DNA from: Alphaproteobacteria bacterium
GTDB taxonomy: Bacteria > Pseudomonadota > Alphaproteobacteria > Micavibrionales > Micavibrionaceae
DNA length: 64,000 nucleotides
Direction of reading: 5' to 3'
NCBI GenBank assembly: GCA_009995045.1
Contig: JAACQG010000008.1
Span: 225-64,224, forward strand
Shown here: positions 17,032 through 25,695 of the stretch, one piece after another
Layout of the letters: each line of letters opens with the position of its first letter
Position numbering within the stretch: position 1 is the stretch's first letter
The notes under the pieces: generated by a model
Seen by the model: only the letters and a program-made list of their open reading frames with translations
Database searches by the model: none
What the model was told of the DNA's origin: nothing
Program-made: the position numbers and the translations under genes

Positions 17032-18014
17032 TGTTTTATATTGGCTCTATCGCTATTGATGATCCTGTTTTTCTTGCGCCCATGTCGGGCATTTCAGATT
17101 TGCCATTTCGTAAAATCGTCTCTGAATATGGTGCGGGGCTTGTCTTTTCGGAGATGATTGCCAGCCGCGCAGTGCTTCAGGAAAGCCGCGAATCCATTAA
17201 AATGAACAGTGATTACGCCGAGGAATTTCCAATGGCTGTGCAGCTTGCCGGCTGTGATCCCGATGTGATGGCGGAGGCGGCGAAGTTGAACGCGGATCGC
17301 GGGGCGGCGATTATTGATATTAATTTTGGATGTCCGGTGAAGAAAATCGTGACGAAGATGGCGGGATCGGCATTGATGCGTGATGAAGATCTGGCGGTTG
17401 CGATCATGGAGGCCACGGTGAAGGCGGTGGATATTCCTGTCACAATGAAAACACGCCTAGGCTGGGATGATCAGAATTTGAACGCGGCGAGCCTTTGCAA
17501 AAAAGCGCAGGATGTTGGTGTGCAGATGGTGACCATTCATGGGCGCACGCGGTGTCAGATGTATAAAGGCGAGGCCGATTGGGTGGCGGTGCGCCATGTT
17601 AAAGAAGCCGTTGATATTCCGTTGATTGTAAATGGTGATATTTTAACGCCGCAGGATGCCAAGGCCGCGATGGAGATATCAGGCGCGGATGGTGTGATGA
17701 TTGGGCGCGCAGTGCAGGGACGTCCATGGGCGCTGCGTGAGGTGATGGCCTATTTGCGCGGACAAGAGATTCCCGCTCCGCCAGATGCCGTTGAGGTTCA
17801 TGCGCTTGTTCGGCGCCATTATGACGATATCCTTGAATATTACGGTGAGCGTCGCGGTATTGGCCTCGCGCGTAAGCATCTGGCTTGGTATTGCACCGGT
17901 TTTGACGGTGCGAATGAGTTTCGCCGCAGCGTCAATGTGATGAATGATATCAGCGCGGTGAAGGCTGCGATTGATGATTTCTTCTTGGGTGCAGAGCGGG
18001 CGATTGCGGCTTAG
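17031..18014 (+). CDS. dusB: tRNA-dihydrouridine synthase B
   Basis: An FMN/NADPH enzyme that reduces uridine 17 in the tRNA D-loop. The 327 residues show the FMN barrel start LAPMSGISDLPFR, the catalytic Cys in INFGCPVKKIVTKMAGSALM, TIHGRTRCQMYKGEADW, and GADGVMIGRAVQGRPW. In many alphaproteobacteria this gene (nifR3) heads the ntrBC operon; here ntrBC do not follow, and the next gene is rplM after a 380-bp gap. Confidence 0.94.
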   Translation: MFYIGSIAIDDPVFLAPMSGISDLPFRKIVSEYGAGLVFSEMIASRAVLQESRESIKMNSDYAEEFPMAVQLAGCDPDVMAEAAKLNADRGAAIIDINFGCPVKKIVTKMAGSALMRDEDLAVAIMEATVKAVDIPVTMKTRLGWDDQNLNAASLCKKAQDVGVQMVTIHGRTRCQMYKGEADWVAVRHVKEAVDIPLIVNGDILTPQDAKAAMEISGADGVMIGRAVQGRPWALREVMAYLRGQEIPAPPDAVEVHALVRRHYDDILEYYGERRGIGLARKHLAWYCTGFDGANEFRRSVNVMNDISAVKAAIDDFFLGAERAIAA

Positions 18015-18043
18015 ATTATGTTGAGGCTTTCTTCTGTGTGCGA

Positions 18044-18072
18044 TTGACAAAATAGGAAATATATCCTATTAT
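18044..18072 (+). promoter_or_regulatory. Near-consensus promoter overlapping an inverted repeat
   Basis: TTGACA (18044-18049), a 17-bp spacer and TATTAT (18067-18072) form an almost perfect sigma70 promoter. The spacer and -10 contain the perfect inverted repeat AATAGGA-N6-TCCTATT (18051-18070), placed as a repressor operator would be. It reads towards rplM, which starts about 320 bp downstream. Confidence 0.6.
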
Positions 18073-18333
18073 TTGGTGTTTATTTTGTTTAAACGCTATA
18101 TTTGTATGTCGTGAAAAAGGATTAAGGCTTGTTATTACGCGGAAAAATCAGTGAAATGCATTCAAATTTTCTAATAAATGTATATATAACAATTGCATAA
18201 GAGTGATTTTGAGTTATAAAAAAAATCTCGCGCTTATGAAATATGAAAATAATGTTTAGCCTCGCTTTAGAGGTGAGATGGTTTGCGGTATTATTTTACC
18301 CTAATTTTATCGCACTGTTTTTGTTCATTTTTA

Positions 18334-18362
18334 TTGACACTGGGGCTGGGAAAAGGCATAAA
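18334..18362 (+). promoter_or_regulatory. Probable rplM-rpsI promoter
   Basis: TTGACA (18334-18339) is followed after 17 bp by CATAAA (18357-18362), about 32 bp before the rplM start. The -35 is perfect and the -10 is 4/6. Confidence 0.55.
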
Positions 18363-18394
18363 TCGCGCACAAGTTAATTATAAGGAATAAAACT

Positions 18395-18856
18395 ATGTCA
18401 GGAACTACTTCTACTAAGCCTGCCGAAGTCGTTAAGAAATGGATCATTGTTGATGCTCAGGACGTTGTTCTTGGTCGTTTGGCAAGCATCATTGCGTTGC
18501 GTCTTCGTGGCAAGCACAAGCCTAGCTTTACACCACATGTTGATGATGGTGACAACGTAATCGTAATCAATGCGGATAAGGTTCGCCTTACCGGGAATAA
18601 GCGCGAAGGCGATATTTTCTACTGGCATACTGGTTATCCTGGTGGGATTAAGCAACGCAGCAAGGGACAAATCCTTGAAGGTAAGCATCCTGAGCGTGTT
18701 GTTGAGAAGGCTGTTGAGCGTATGCTTCCTAAAGGTCCTCTTGGTTATAAAGTGTTTAAAAACCTACGTGTATACGCAGGTACAGAACACGGACATGAAG
18801 CGCAGAAGCCGGAAGTGCTTGATGTTGCTGCGATGAACGCAAAGAATAAAAGATAG
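18395..18856 (+). CDS. rplM: 50S ribosomal protein L13
   Basis: A large-subunit ribosomal protein of 153 residues. Typical segments are [35 protein letters not shown], the L13 signature [19 protein letters not shown], and [30 protein letters not shown] precedes the ATG. It is followed 12 bp later by rpsI, the universal L13-S9 pair. Confidence 0.98.
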   Translation: MSGTTSTKPAEVVKKWIIVDAQDVVLGRLASIIALRLRGKHKPSFTPHVDDGDNVIVINADKVRLTGNKREGDIFYWHTGYPGGIKQRSKGQILEGKHPERVVEKAVERMLPKGPLGYKVFKNLRVYAGTEHGHEAQKPEVLDVAAMNAKNKR

Positions 18857-18868
18857 GAACCCACAAAG

Positions 18869-19390
18869 ATGTCTAAAGAAGAAACAGTAAAAGATTTGAA
18901 AGACCTTAAGGGCGCGGTTGCGGGCACTGATGTTGTTGCGGATGCAAAAACTGATGCGTCAGCGGAAGATGCTCCAGCAAAGCGTGAGCCAAAGATCGAC
19001 AAACTTGGTCGTTCATATGGTACAGGTCGTCGTAAGGACGCGGTTGCACGTGTTTGGATCAAGCAAGGTTCAGGCAAAGTGACTGTTAACGGTCGTGATC
19101 AGTCTATTTATTTCGCACGTAAAACACAGCAGCTTATTTTGAACCAGCCATTCCTCGTTGTGAATGCGGTTGGTCATTATGATGTTATCTGTACTGTGAA
19201 GGGCGGCGGGTTGTCCGGTCAAGCGGGTGCGGTACGTCATGGTATCTCTCGTGCACTTGAAGGATTTGATCCTGCACTTCGTCCACCGCTTAAAGCGGCG
19301 GGTATGCTTACACGTGATGCACGTATTGTTGAGCGTAAGAAAGTTGGTAAGCACAAAGCGCGTAGAACCAAGCAGTGGGCTAAGCGTTAA
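18869..19390 (+). CDS. rpsI: 30S ribosomal protein S9
   Basis: A small-subunit ribosomal protein of 173 residues, longer than the E. coli form (130) because of an acidic/alanine-rich N-terminal extension of about 45 residues, a feature shared by many alphaproteobacteria. The core starts at [16 protein letters not shown] and includes [19 protein letters not shown]. It ends [11 protein letters not shown], where most S9 proteins end in QFSKR; the C-terminal tail reaches the ribosomal P site. Confidence 0.97.
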   Translation: MSKEETVKDLKDLKGAVAGTDVVADAKTDASAEDAPAKREPKIDKLGRSYGTGRRKDAVARVWIKQGSGKVTVNGRDQSIYFARKTQQLILNQPFLVVNAVGHYDVICTVKGGGLSGQAGAVRHGISRALEGFDPALRPPLKAAGMLTRDARIVERKKVGKHKARRTKQWAKR

Positions 19391-19418
19391 TCGTCAGCTT
19401 TATTTTAAGAATTATAAG

Positions 19419-19447
19419 AAGCGCTCTTTTTTAAAGGGCGCTTTTTT
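19419..19447 (+). terminator. Intrinsic terminator of the rplM-rpsI operon
   Basis: AAGCGCTCTTT (19419-19429) pairs with AAAGGGCGCTT (19433-19443), 11 bp with one G-T pair, followed by a T-tract reaching 19447. It touches the stop of the convergent TPR gene. Confidence 0.92.
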
Positions 19448-20978
19448 ATTGATTGGATTCTTGTGTTGTTAGGGATTTATAGATTTTAGAATCTTTTTGT
19501 GATTGGGCGAGGTTATTGAAGCCGTAGTAATTTATGTGAGAGCGCCCTAACCATGCGCGGGCGAATTTTCTGTCTATGGCGATGGCTCTGTCGCATAAAT
19601 CTAATGCCTTATCGTATTGTTTTAAATCTTTGTAGTTCCAGCACATATCTGTCAGATAGGCGGGATTATCCGGGGCTAGTTCTGATGCTTTTTCTAAAAA
19701 TATGTTGGATTGATCAAACTCACCATCTTGTCGTGCGGCCCAGCCGACGCGGTAGTAAAATGTTTCTTTGGGGGCATATGTTAGTGCGTTTTTACATGCG
19801 CTGTACATTTGTTTTCTTGTCGTGTCGCTATTATCAGATTTTAGGCGTTGGCTGAAGTAATCACATTGAATTGGCGCTAGTTCAGAGGGGTTATAGCCAG
19901 GGTCGTTTTTCATGATTGTGTTTATGATGGCAAGGATTTGACCGGATTCACCGCTTTCCAGAGATATCCGTAAATATTCACTGAGGTATTTACCGCTATT
20001 TGGATAGCGTTGAATGAGGCGCTTGAAATTTCTTTCAATTTCTTGCCATACAGCTTTTCGTTTATATGAAAGCGGGTGCTTCTCTATTTTATCCGGGCGT
20101 CCTTCATAATGCTTGTTTATGTCCTTGTAGATGATGCTGTAAGCCATTGGGATGAGCATGGGAGCAGTCGATTTGATGTCTGCTTGATCGGCATATTGTC
20201 TTGCGTTTATGAGCATTTTGTTGATGGCGAGTTCAAAGATTTCATCTTCAATTTCTTGCTTCGTAACGTCATCGATATATTCTGGTTTTGTTAGGTTTCT
20301 ATCAGGATATTTTTTTATAATGTTGGATATACCTTGAGAAATTGTTTTGTCGTCGCGTCCTAATGCATAGGGTGACATCGCGGCAATATAGCCCTCCATG
20401 CTTGATACCTCGCCTTTTTTCATGGTTTGTGTCGCGAGGAAATGTTGATTTAATTCTGCTTGAGTCAGTTTGTATTCATCATAATGTTTGGCGAGGTAGG
20501 CATGTATTCTCCATTCATTTGGAAAATCTTTTATAATGCGTAAATAGCGATTGTAGCTGTTGCTCATAAGGTCTTTGTAGCGTCGGCGTTGGCTTTGCAT
20601 GAGATCTTCGCTGCGACCTTCTTGTGTGAAGAATGCGGCTTCTGCGTGTTTTGATCGGTAGGAGATAAATTCTTGGATGAAGGAGCTCGGCCTGTTTCTG
20701 TTCCATTCGGACAGAATAGCGTCCCATTTCTCATGGGTTTCATCGGCATCTACTTTTTCTATGAGTCCGTCGATAATTGCGAGTGTGATGTCTGTGCCGT
20801 GGCGGGTTTTAATGCCGTTTTCCATGTATGCGTTAAAGTCTTGTTCGACTTTTTCATATTGGCCGTTTTCAAGGTTTTTATAGATTTTAACAGTCACGTT
20901 TTCAACGCGCCCATCTTGTGCGAGGGCGTGAAAGGAAAATGATAGAATCGCTAGGCAGGAAAGAAAGAATAATTTCAT
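19446..20978 (-). CDS. Secreted TPR-repeat protein of unknown function
   Basis: A 510-residue protein with a signal peptide (MKLFFLSCLAILSFSFHALA, cleavage after ALA), hence periplasmic. The body is helical. Near the C-terminus (about 425-500) are recognisable tetratricopeptide repeats: FYYRVGWAARQDGEFDQSNI, FLEKASELAPDNPAYLTDMC, then YDKALDLCDRAIAIDRKFARAW. Earlier residues probably contain more degenerate repeats. It lies 40 bp downstream of phaC on the same strand and could be its operon partner. No partner or pathway can be named. Confidence 0.75.
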   Translation of the reverse strand: MKLFFLSCLAILSFSFHALAQDGRVENVTVKIYKNLENGQYEKVEQDFNAYMENGIKTRHGTDITLAIIDGLIEKVDADETHEKWDAILSEWNRNRPSSFIQEFISYRSKHAEAAFFTQEGRSEDLMQSQRRRYKDLMSNSYNRYLRIIKDFPNEWRIHAYLAKHYDEYKLTQAELNQHFLATQTMKKGEVSSMEGYIAAMSPYALGRDDKTISQGISNIIKKYPDRNLTKPEYIDDVTKQEIEDEIFELAINKMLINARQYADQADIKSTAPMLIPMAYSIIYKDINKHYEGRPDKIEKHPLSYKRKAVWQEIERNFKRLIQRYPNSGKYLSEYLRISLESGESGQILAIINTIMKNDPGYNPSELAPIQCDYFSQRLKSDNSDTTRKQMYSACKNALTYAPKETFYYRVGWAARQDGEFDQSNIFLEKASELAPDNPAYLTDMCWNYKDLKQYDKALDLCDRAIAIDRKFARAWLGRSHINYYGFNNLAQSQKDSKIYKSLTTQESNQ

Positions 20979-21018
20979 TCTACGATTCTATCAGAACTGA
21001 CGCAGATTATGGAGCGTT

Positions 21019-22818
21019 TTATGTTGTCTTTTTTTGGACGTAGTTTCCCGGGGCTGCTTCAATCGGGTTTTTGATTTTACGGGCGGGAGCGGTTCCGTTG
21101 GCGTGTTGTTTTGTCCATTCGTTCCAATGCGGCCACCAGGATCCGGCGTGTTCTTTTGCTGTTTCCAGCCACGCGTCACAATCGGCGGGTGTGTCTTTTG
21201 CGGTCCAATAGCAATATTTGTTTTTCATGGGCGGGTTTACGACGCCGGCGATATGACCGGATGCGGATAAGGTGAACTCTTTCGGGCCGCTGAGGAGTTG
21301 TGTTCCCTGATAGGTTGCACGCCATGGGGCGATGTGGTCTTCGCGTGCGGAGAGGAAGTAAGCGGGGGTTTTGATGCTTGTTGCGTCAATGGGAGTGTCA
21401 TCCATTGCAATGCCATTTGGCTCTTTAAGGAGGTTGTCACGATAGAGTTTGCGCAAATAAAAGCTATGCATTGCCGCGGGCATGTTGGTGGAATCATCGT
21501 TCCAATAGAGCAGGTCAAAGGGGAAGGGTTCTTTGCCCATTAGATAGTTATTGATGACGAATGACCAGATGAGGTCATTTGCGCGCAGGAGGCTGAATGT
21601 TTGTTGGAGGTGGCTTGCTTGGAGGACACCGGCCTCGGCCATTTGGCGATCCATGAGTTGGAGTTGTTCATCATCCATGAAGAGTTTGAGATCACCGGCA
21701 TGTTCGAAATCAATCAGCGTCGTCAGGAAGGTTGCACTCGCGATGCGTTTTTCCTGTTGGTGCTTTTTGAGATAGGCAAGGGTGATGGTTAGAAGCGTAC
21801 CGCCGAGGCAGTAGCCGACGACGTTGCAGTCAGGTTCGCCAGTGGTGTCTTTGATTGCGTCGAGAGAGGCGATGATGCCTTCTTTCATGTAATCTTCAAA
21901 ACGCTTTTGCGCCAATTCTCTGTCGGGGTTGACCCATGAGACGATGAAAACGGTGTGTCCTTGCTCGACAGCCCATTTGATGAAGGAGTTATCTTCGCGC
22001 AGGTCGAGGATGTAGTATTTATTGATCCATGGTGGAATAACTAGAAGGGGGCGTTTGTTGACTTGCTCGGTTAACGGTTCGTATTGGATGAGCTGGATCA
22101 GGTCGTTTTGGAAGATGACACTTCCCTTTGATGTGCCGATATTTTCGCCGAGTTTAAAGGCGTTGTAATCGGTTGTGCTGATTTTGAGCGAGCCTTGTCC
22201 ACGTTCGAGGTCTTCTATGAGGTTTTCAAAGCCACGGATAAGGTTTTCTCCGCCTGTATTCATGGTTTCTTTGATGACGTCGGGGTTGGTCATTGCGAAA
22301 TTTGTTGGTGATAGGGCGTTTGCGAAAAGCTGAGTTGAGAAAGCGAGTTTTTCGCGTTTCGCGTCATCAAGGTCTTCGGCGCTGCGGATTGATTTATCCA
22401 TCCATTCGCATGTCAGGAGGTATGATTGTTTGATGAAATCGAAAAGCGCGCTGTCTTGCCACTCTTTTGCTTTGAAACGGCGATCACTGGGGTTGGGTTC
22501 AATGATGTTTTTGGAATCTTCACCCATGAATTTAAAGGTGCTTTCCTGCCAGAGCTCAATGCCCTTTTGCCAGTATTCGATTTGGAGTTCCCAGAATTTA
22601 TCCGGATTGTTCCAAAAGCTCTCAAGAAATTCGGAGTAGCTTTCGCCGACATTGAGTGGATCGAGGTTTAGGGTGTTACCTGCTTTTGATTGTTTTTCTA
22701 TGAAGTCTTCAATAACAGGTTGCGCACGTTCATATGCGCGGGCCATGGCTTGTGAGAATGCAACGGGATCGAGGCGTTGGAATTGTTCTTCTTGATCCTT
22801 ATTCAGTGGTTTAGCCAT
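21019..22818 (-). CDS. phaC: Class I poly(3-hydroxyalkanoate) synthase
   Basis: PhaC polymerises 3-hydroxyacyl-CoA into PHA granules. At 599 residues it has the class I length. The lipase-like box GYCLGG holds the nucleophilic Cys (about 337). IPPWINKYYILDLREDNSFIKW-type segments, the catalytic Asp in FLSAREDHIAPW and the His in LSASGHIAGVVNPP are visible. The N-terminal 200 residues form the helical PhaC_N domain. No phaA/phaB or phasin gene is near. It indicates carbon storage as polyester. Confidence 0.96.
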   Translation of the reverse strand: MAKPLNKDQEEQFQRLDPVAFSQAMARAYERAQPVIEDFIEKQSKAGNTLNLDPLNVGESYSEFLESFWNNPDKFWELQIEYWQKGIELWQESTFKFMGEDSKNIIEPNPSDRRFKAKEWQDSALFDFIKQSYLLTCEWMDKSIRSAEDLDDAKREKLAFSTQLFANALSPTNFAMTNPDVIKETMNTGGENLIRGFENLIEDLERGQGSLKISTTDYNAFKLGENIGTSKGSVIFQNDLIQLIQYEPLTEQVNKRPLLVIPPWINKYYILDLREDNSFIKWAVEQGHTVFIVSWVNPDRELAQKRFEDYMKEGIIASLDAIKDTTGEPDCNVVGYCLGGTLLTITLAYLKKHQQEKRIASATFLTTLIDFEHAGDLKLFMDDEQLQLMDRQMAEAGVLQASHLQQTFSLLRANDLIWSFVINNYLMGKEPFPFDLLYWNDDSTNMPAAMHSFYLRKLYRDNLLKEPNGIAMDDTPIDATSIKTPAYFLSAREDHIAPWRATYQGTQLLSGPKEFTLSASGHIAGVVNPPMKNKYCYWTAKDTPADCDAWLETAKEHAGSWWPHWNEWTKQHANGTAPARKIKNPIEAAPGNYVQKKTT

Positions 22819-22892
22819 GTTTTCCCTTTATTTTTCTTTTCTTGACGTATGAAATGCTTAATATACCTATGTATCAATGAAAAGAGTAGAGA

Positions 22893-23228
22893 ATGATTAA
22901 TTTAAAACGCTTGTGTATTTGTGCTTCGGTTGTGACGCTTGGCGCGTGTTCTTATTTCGACACTGGAGAGAGAATTGAGGTGCATTCATCTGATTTGGAA
23001 AGACAGGATGTTTTTGTAGATGAGGGCAGTGTTGAAAATGTCATTTATCGTGACACGCATGGCGCGGTTGAGATTTATAACCTTGATGTGAGTGAGCAGG
23101 AGGCGGTTGATAATTTTGTTCCATTTAGCCGCCCCGTTGCGCAAAAAGATGAGGCGGCAATGGAATTAAGCCCCAGTGTGGACATTTACCCCATTGATAT
23201 TCCGATGCAAAAAACGTTAAAACCTTAA
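22893..23228 (+). CDS. Small lipoprotein upstream of hom
   Basis: A 111-residue protein with a signal (MINLKRLCICASVVTLGAC) and lipobox LGAC, so lipid-anchored at about Cys19. The mature part is acidic with no known motif; MELSPSVDIYPIDIPM near the end may be beta. It lies 28 bp upstream of hom on the same strand. Its TTGACG (22842-22847) upstream suggests its own promoter. Function unknown. Confidence 0.65.
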   Translation: MINLKRLCICASVVTLGACSYFDTGERIEVHSSDLERQDVFVDEGSVENVIYRDTHGAVEIYNLDVSEQEAVDNFVPFSRPVAQKDEAAMELSPSVDIYPIDIPMQKTLKP

Positions 23229-23256
23229 ATCAACATATAAATAGGGAAACATGATT

Positions 23257-24552
23257 ATGGCTGAAGCTTTTCGTTTGGGAATAGCTGGATTGGGAACCGT
23301 TGGCGTTGGTGTTGTGAAAAACATTCAGCAGCATGGTGATTTATTGGCGGCGCGTTGTGGGCGACGTGTTGAGATTACGACGGTTTCTGCGCGCGATTCG
23401 TCAAAGGATCGTGGTGTTGATTTGTCTGCTTATGATTGGGTGGACAATGCCGAAGATTTAGCCAATAGCAATTCGATTGATTGTGTTGTGGAAATGATTG
23501 GCGGGTCGGAAGGCCTTGCGTTGAATTTGGTGCGTAATTCGCTTTCTAAAGGTAAGCATGTGATCACGGCCAATAAAGCTTTGCTTGCGCATCATGGCGC
23601 GGAGCTTGCGAAGCTTGCGGAGGATAATAATGTCAGCCTTGCCTATGAAGCGGCGATTGCGGGCGGTGTTCCGATTGTGAAAGCCTTGAGAGAGGGGTTT
23701 GCGGGGAATGATGTTCAGGCGGTTTTTGGTATTTTGAATGGTACGTCGAATTATATGATGACCGCGATGCGCGAGACTGGTCGTGATTTTGACGAGATTT
23801 TGAAAGAGGCGCAGGATTTAGGGTATGCGGAAGCGGATCCTTCATTTGATGTGGATGGCGATGATGCGGGGCATAAGCTTGCTTTGCTTGCCGCGATTGC
23901 GTTTGGGACGAAGCCTGATTTCAAATCGCTTGAGATGACGGGTATTCGCGGGGTGACTGCGGTGGATATCGCTTTTGCGACCGAGCTTGGTTATAAGATT
24001 AAATTGTTGGGCATAGCGCGCCGTGTGAATGGCAAAATTATGCAATCGATCCAGCCATGCCTTGTGCCGGAAAACAGCAAAATTGGCCGTGTAGATGGTG
24101 TGTTTAACGCAGTTCAGGTTGAGGGTGATTATGTAGGTAGCGGTTTGATCGTTGGGCGCGGTGCGGGTGAGGGGCCTACGGCGTCTTCTGTTATGTCGGA
24201 TGTTATTGATTTGGCGCGTGGCATCAATGTGCCGACATTCGGTATTCCGGCCAATGATTTAAAAGACCCGGAATGGATCGATCAGGGCGAGACAGTGAGC
24301 GGATATTATCTGCGTCTTGATGTTTTGGATCAGCCTGGTGTGATTGCGGATGTGTCTGCGGTTTTGCGTGATCATAATGTCTCTATTGAGAGTTTTATTC
24401 AACATGGCCGTGATCCGGATCAATCGGTTGCGCTTGTTATGACGACACATGAGGCGAAACAGGCGGATATTAAGGCGGCGTGTGATGCCATTCAAACATT
24501 AAACAGCGTCAATGCAGAACCATGCTTGATGCGTATTGAACCTTTAGAATAG
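23257..24552 (+). CDS. hom: Homoserine dehydrogenase
   Basis: It reduces aspartate semialdehyde to homoserine for threonine and methionine synthesis. The 431 residues show the Rossmann start LGIAGLGTVGVGVV, the substrate domain (ANKALLAHHG, GGVPIVKALREGFAGNDVQ, GILNGTSNYMMTAM) and a C-terminal ACT domain (about 350-430, YYLRLDVLDQPGVIADVSAVL), expected to give threonine feedback control. The ATG at 23257 is 9 nt from AGGGA; the ATG two codons upstream is only 3 nt from it, so 23257 is preferred. hom-glpX-recJ is a standard alphaproteobacterial order. Confidence 0.96.
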   Translation: MAEAFRLGIAGLGTVGVGVVKNIQQHGDLLAARCGRRVEITTVSARDSSKDRGVDLSAYDWVDNAEDLANSNSIDCVVEMIGGSEGLALNLVRNSLSKGKHVITANKALLAHHGAELAKLAEDNNVSLAYEAAIAGGVPIVKALREGFAGNDVQAVFGILNGTSNYMMTAMRETGRDFDEILKEAQDLGYAEADPSFDVDGDDAGHKLALLAAIAFGTKPDFKSLEMTGIRGVTAVDIAFATELGYKIKLLGIARRVNGKIMQSIQPCLVPENSKIGRVDGVFNAVQVEGDYVGSGLIVGRGAGEGPTASSVMSDVIDLARGINVPTFGIPANDLKDPEWIDQGETVSGYYLRLDVLDQPGVIADVSAVLRDHNVSIESFIQHGRDPDQSVALVMTTHEAKQADIKAACDAIQTLNSVNAEPCLMRIEPLE

Positions 24553-24567
24553 AAAAGTGAACTTACA

Positions 24568-25584
24568 ATGACCCTAGCTCAGAAAGCAGACGACATGACG
24601 GATAAAGAAACATATATGGATCGTAACCTTGCGCTTGAACTGGCGCGTGTGACAGAGGCAGCGGCTTTGGCGGCGTCGAAACAGGTTGGGCGCGGTGATA
24701 AGGTTGAGGCGGATCAGGTTGCCGTTGACGCGATGCGCGATGCCCTGAACTCGCTGCATATTCAAGGGCGTATCGTGATTGGTGAAGGCGAGCGTGATGA
24801 AGCGCCGATGCTTTATATTGGCGAGGAAGTTGGTGATGGAAAAGGGCCGCGGATTGATATCGCGCTTGATCCGTTGGAAGGTACTGATATCACCGCCGCA
24901 GGTGGGCCGAATGCTTTGGCGGTTGTTGCGATGACGGATGAGGGCGGGTTTTTGAACGCGCCTGATACTTACATGGATAAGATCGCGATTGGACCGGGTA
25001 TTGACCCGAATATCCTTGATTTGGATGCGCCGATTGCGGATGTGCTTGCGAAATTGGCGAAGGAAAAGGGCGGTAATATTGATGATCTGACCGTTTGTAT
25101 TTTGGATCGTCCACGTCATGCTGATTTGATCCAAGCCGTTCGTGAAGCTGGTGCGCGTATCAATTTGATTGGTGATGGTGATGTTAGCGCGGTGATTGCG
25201 ACGACTGACCCTGATACCGGTATTGATCTTTATGTTGGTAACGGCGGCGCGCCAGAGGGCGTTTTGGCTGCGGCGGCGCTTCAGTGTACCGGGGGTGCGA
25301 TGCTTGGGCGTTTGGTGTTTCATACGGATGTTGAGCGTGAGCGCGCCGATCGTTGGGGCATTACTGATTTGAACAAGATTTACACAACGGATGACCTTGC
25401 TAAGCCAGATAACGTGATGTTTGCGGCGACTGGTGTTACGGATGGATCAATGCTTCGCGGTGTTCGTCGTTATCCGGGCGGGGCGAAGACGTCAACGATT
25501 GTGATGCGTTCGAAATCAGGCACGGTTCGCCGCATTGAAGCGACGCATAATCTACGCCGTAAAACATGGTTGAAGAGCATTTAA
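24568..25584 (+). CDS. glpX: Class II fructose-1,6-bisphosphatase
   Basis: GlpX hydrolyses fructose 1,6-bisphosphate in gluconeogenesis. The 338 residues show GRGDKVEADQVAVDAMR, the metal/phosphate site IVIGEGERDEAPMLYIGE, IALDPLEGTDITAAG and YVGNGGAPEGVLAAAAL. The start is either ATG 24568 or ATG 24595 (MTDKETYMDRNLA); neither has a strong Shine-Dalgarno sequence, and the family start favours the region near the second. It is co-directional with hom, 15 bp away. Confidence 0.95.
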   Translation: MTLAQKADDMTDKETYMDRNLALELARVTEAAALAASKQVGRGDKVEADQVAVDAMRDALNSLHIQGRIVIGEGERDEAPMLYIGEEVGDGKGPRIDIALDPLEGTDITAAGGPNALAVVAMTDEGGFLNAPDTYMDKIAIGPGIDPNILDLDAPIADVLAKLAKEKGGNIDDLTVCILDRPRHADLIQAVREAGARINLIGDGDVSAVIATTDPDTGIDLYVGNGGAPEGVLAAAALQCTGGAMLGRLVFHTDVERERADRWGITDLNKIYTTDDLAKPDNVMFAATGVTDGSMLRGVRRYPGGAKTSTIVMRSKSGTVRRIEATHNLRRKTWLKSI

Positions 25585-25592
25585 GCTTCTGT

Positions 25593-25680
25593 CGTCATTG
25601 TGAGGATCCTAGCGACGTGGCAATCGGATATCTCTTGTTGATAGTGTGGGATGGATTGCTTCGCTTCGCTCATGATGACG
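25593..25680. repeat. Palindromic repeat, CGTCAT...ATGACG family
   Basis: Imperfect inverted repeat filling the glpX-recJ gap. The left arm reads CGTCATTGTGAGGATCC, AGCGACGTGGCAATC; the right arm, read backwards, gives CGTCATCATGAGCGAAGCGAAGCAATCC. The shared pieces are CGTCAT, TGAG, AGCGA and GCAATC. Repeats with CGTCATTGCGAG...GCAATC arms are scattered through many alphaproteobacterial (notably Rickettsiales) and other genomes; that is recalled, not searched. It is likely a non-autonomous mobile or REP-like element. Confidence 0.75.
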
Positions 25681-25695
25681 TGCTAATACTATTTC

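Larger units (their letters stand above)
18015..18394. other. Gene-free 380-bp AT-rich region with two promoters
   Basis: No ORF of meaningful length is seen on either strand. The stretch has a strong promoter with an inverted repeat at its left end (18044-18072), a weaker promoter near the right end (18334-18362) serving rplM, and about 260 bp of AT-rich sequence between. A weak hairpin CCTC-gcttta-GAGG lies close to 18270 without a U-tract. It may be a long rplM leader or hold a small RNA. Confidence 0.5.

Noticed and set aside
18030-18394. Small protein gene in the dusB-rplM gap
   Set aside because: Only very short frames interrupted by stops; no ribosome-binding site followed by a frame of useful length.
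24574-25323. Open frame of 249 codons opposite glpX
   Set aside because: Same shadow composition; glpX is unambiguous on the plus strand.
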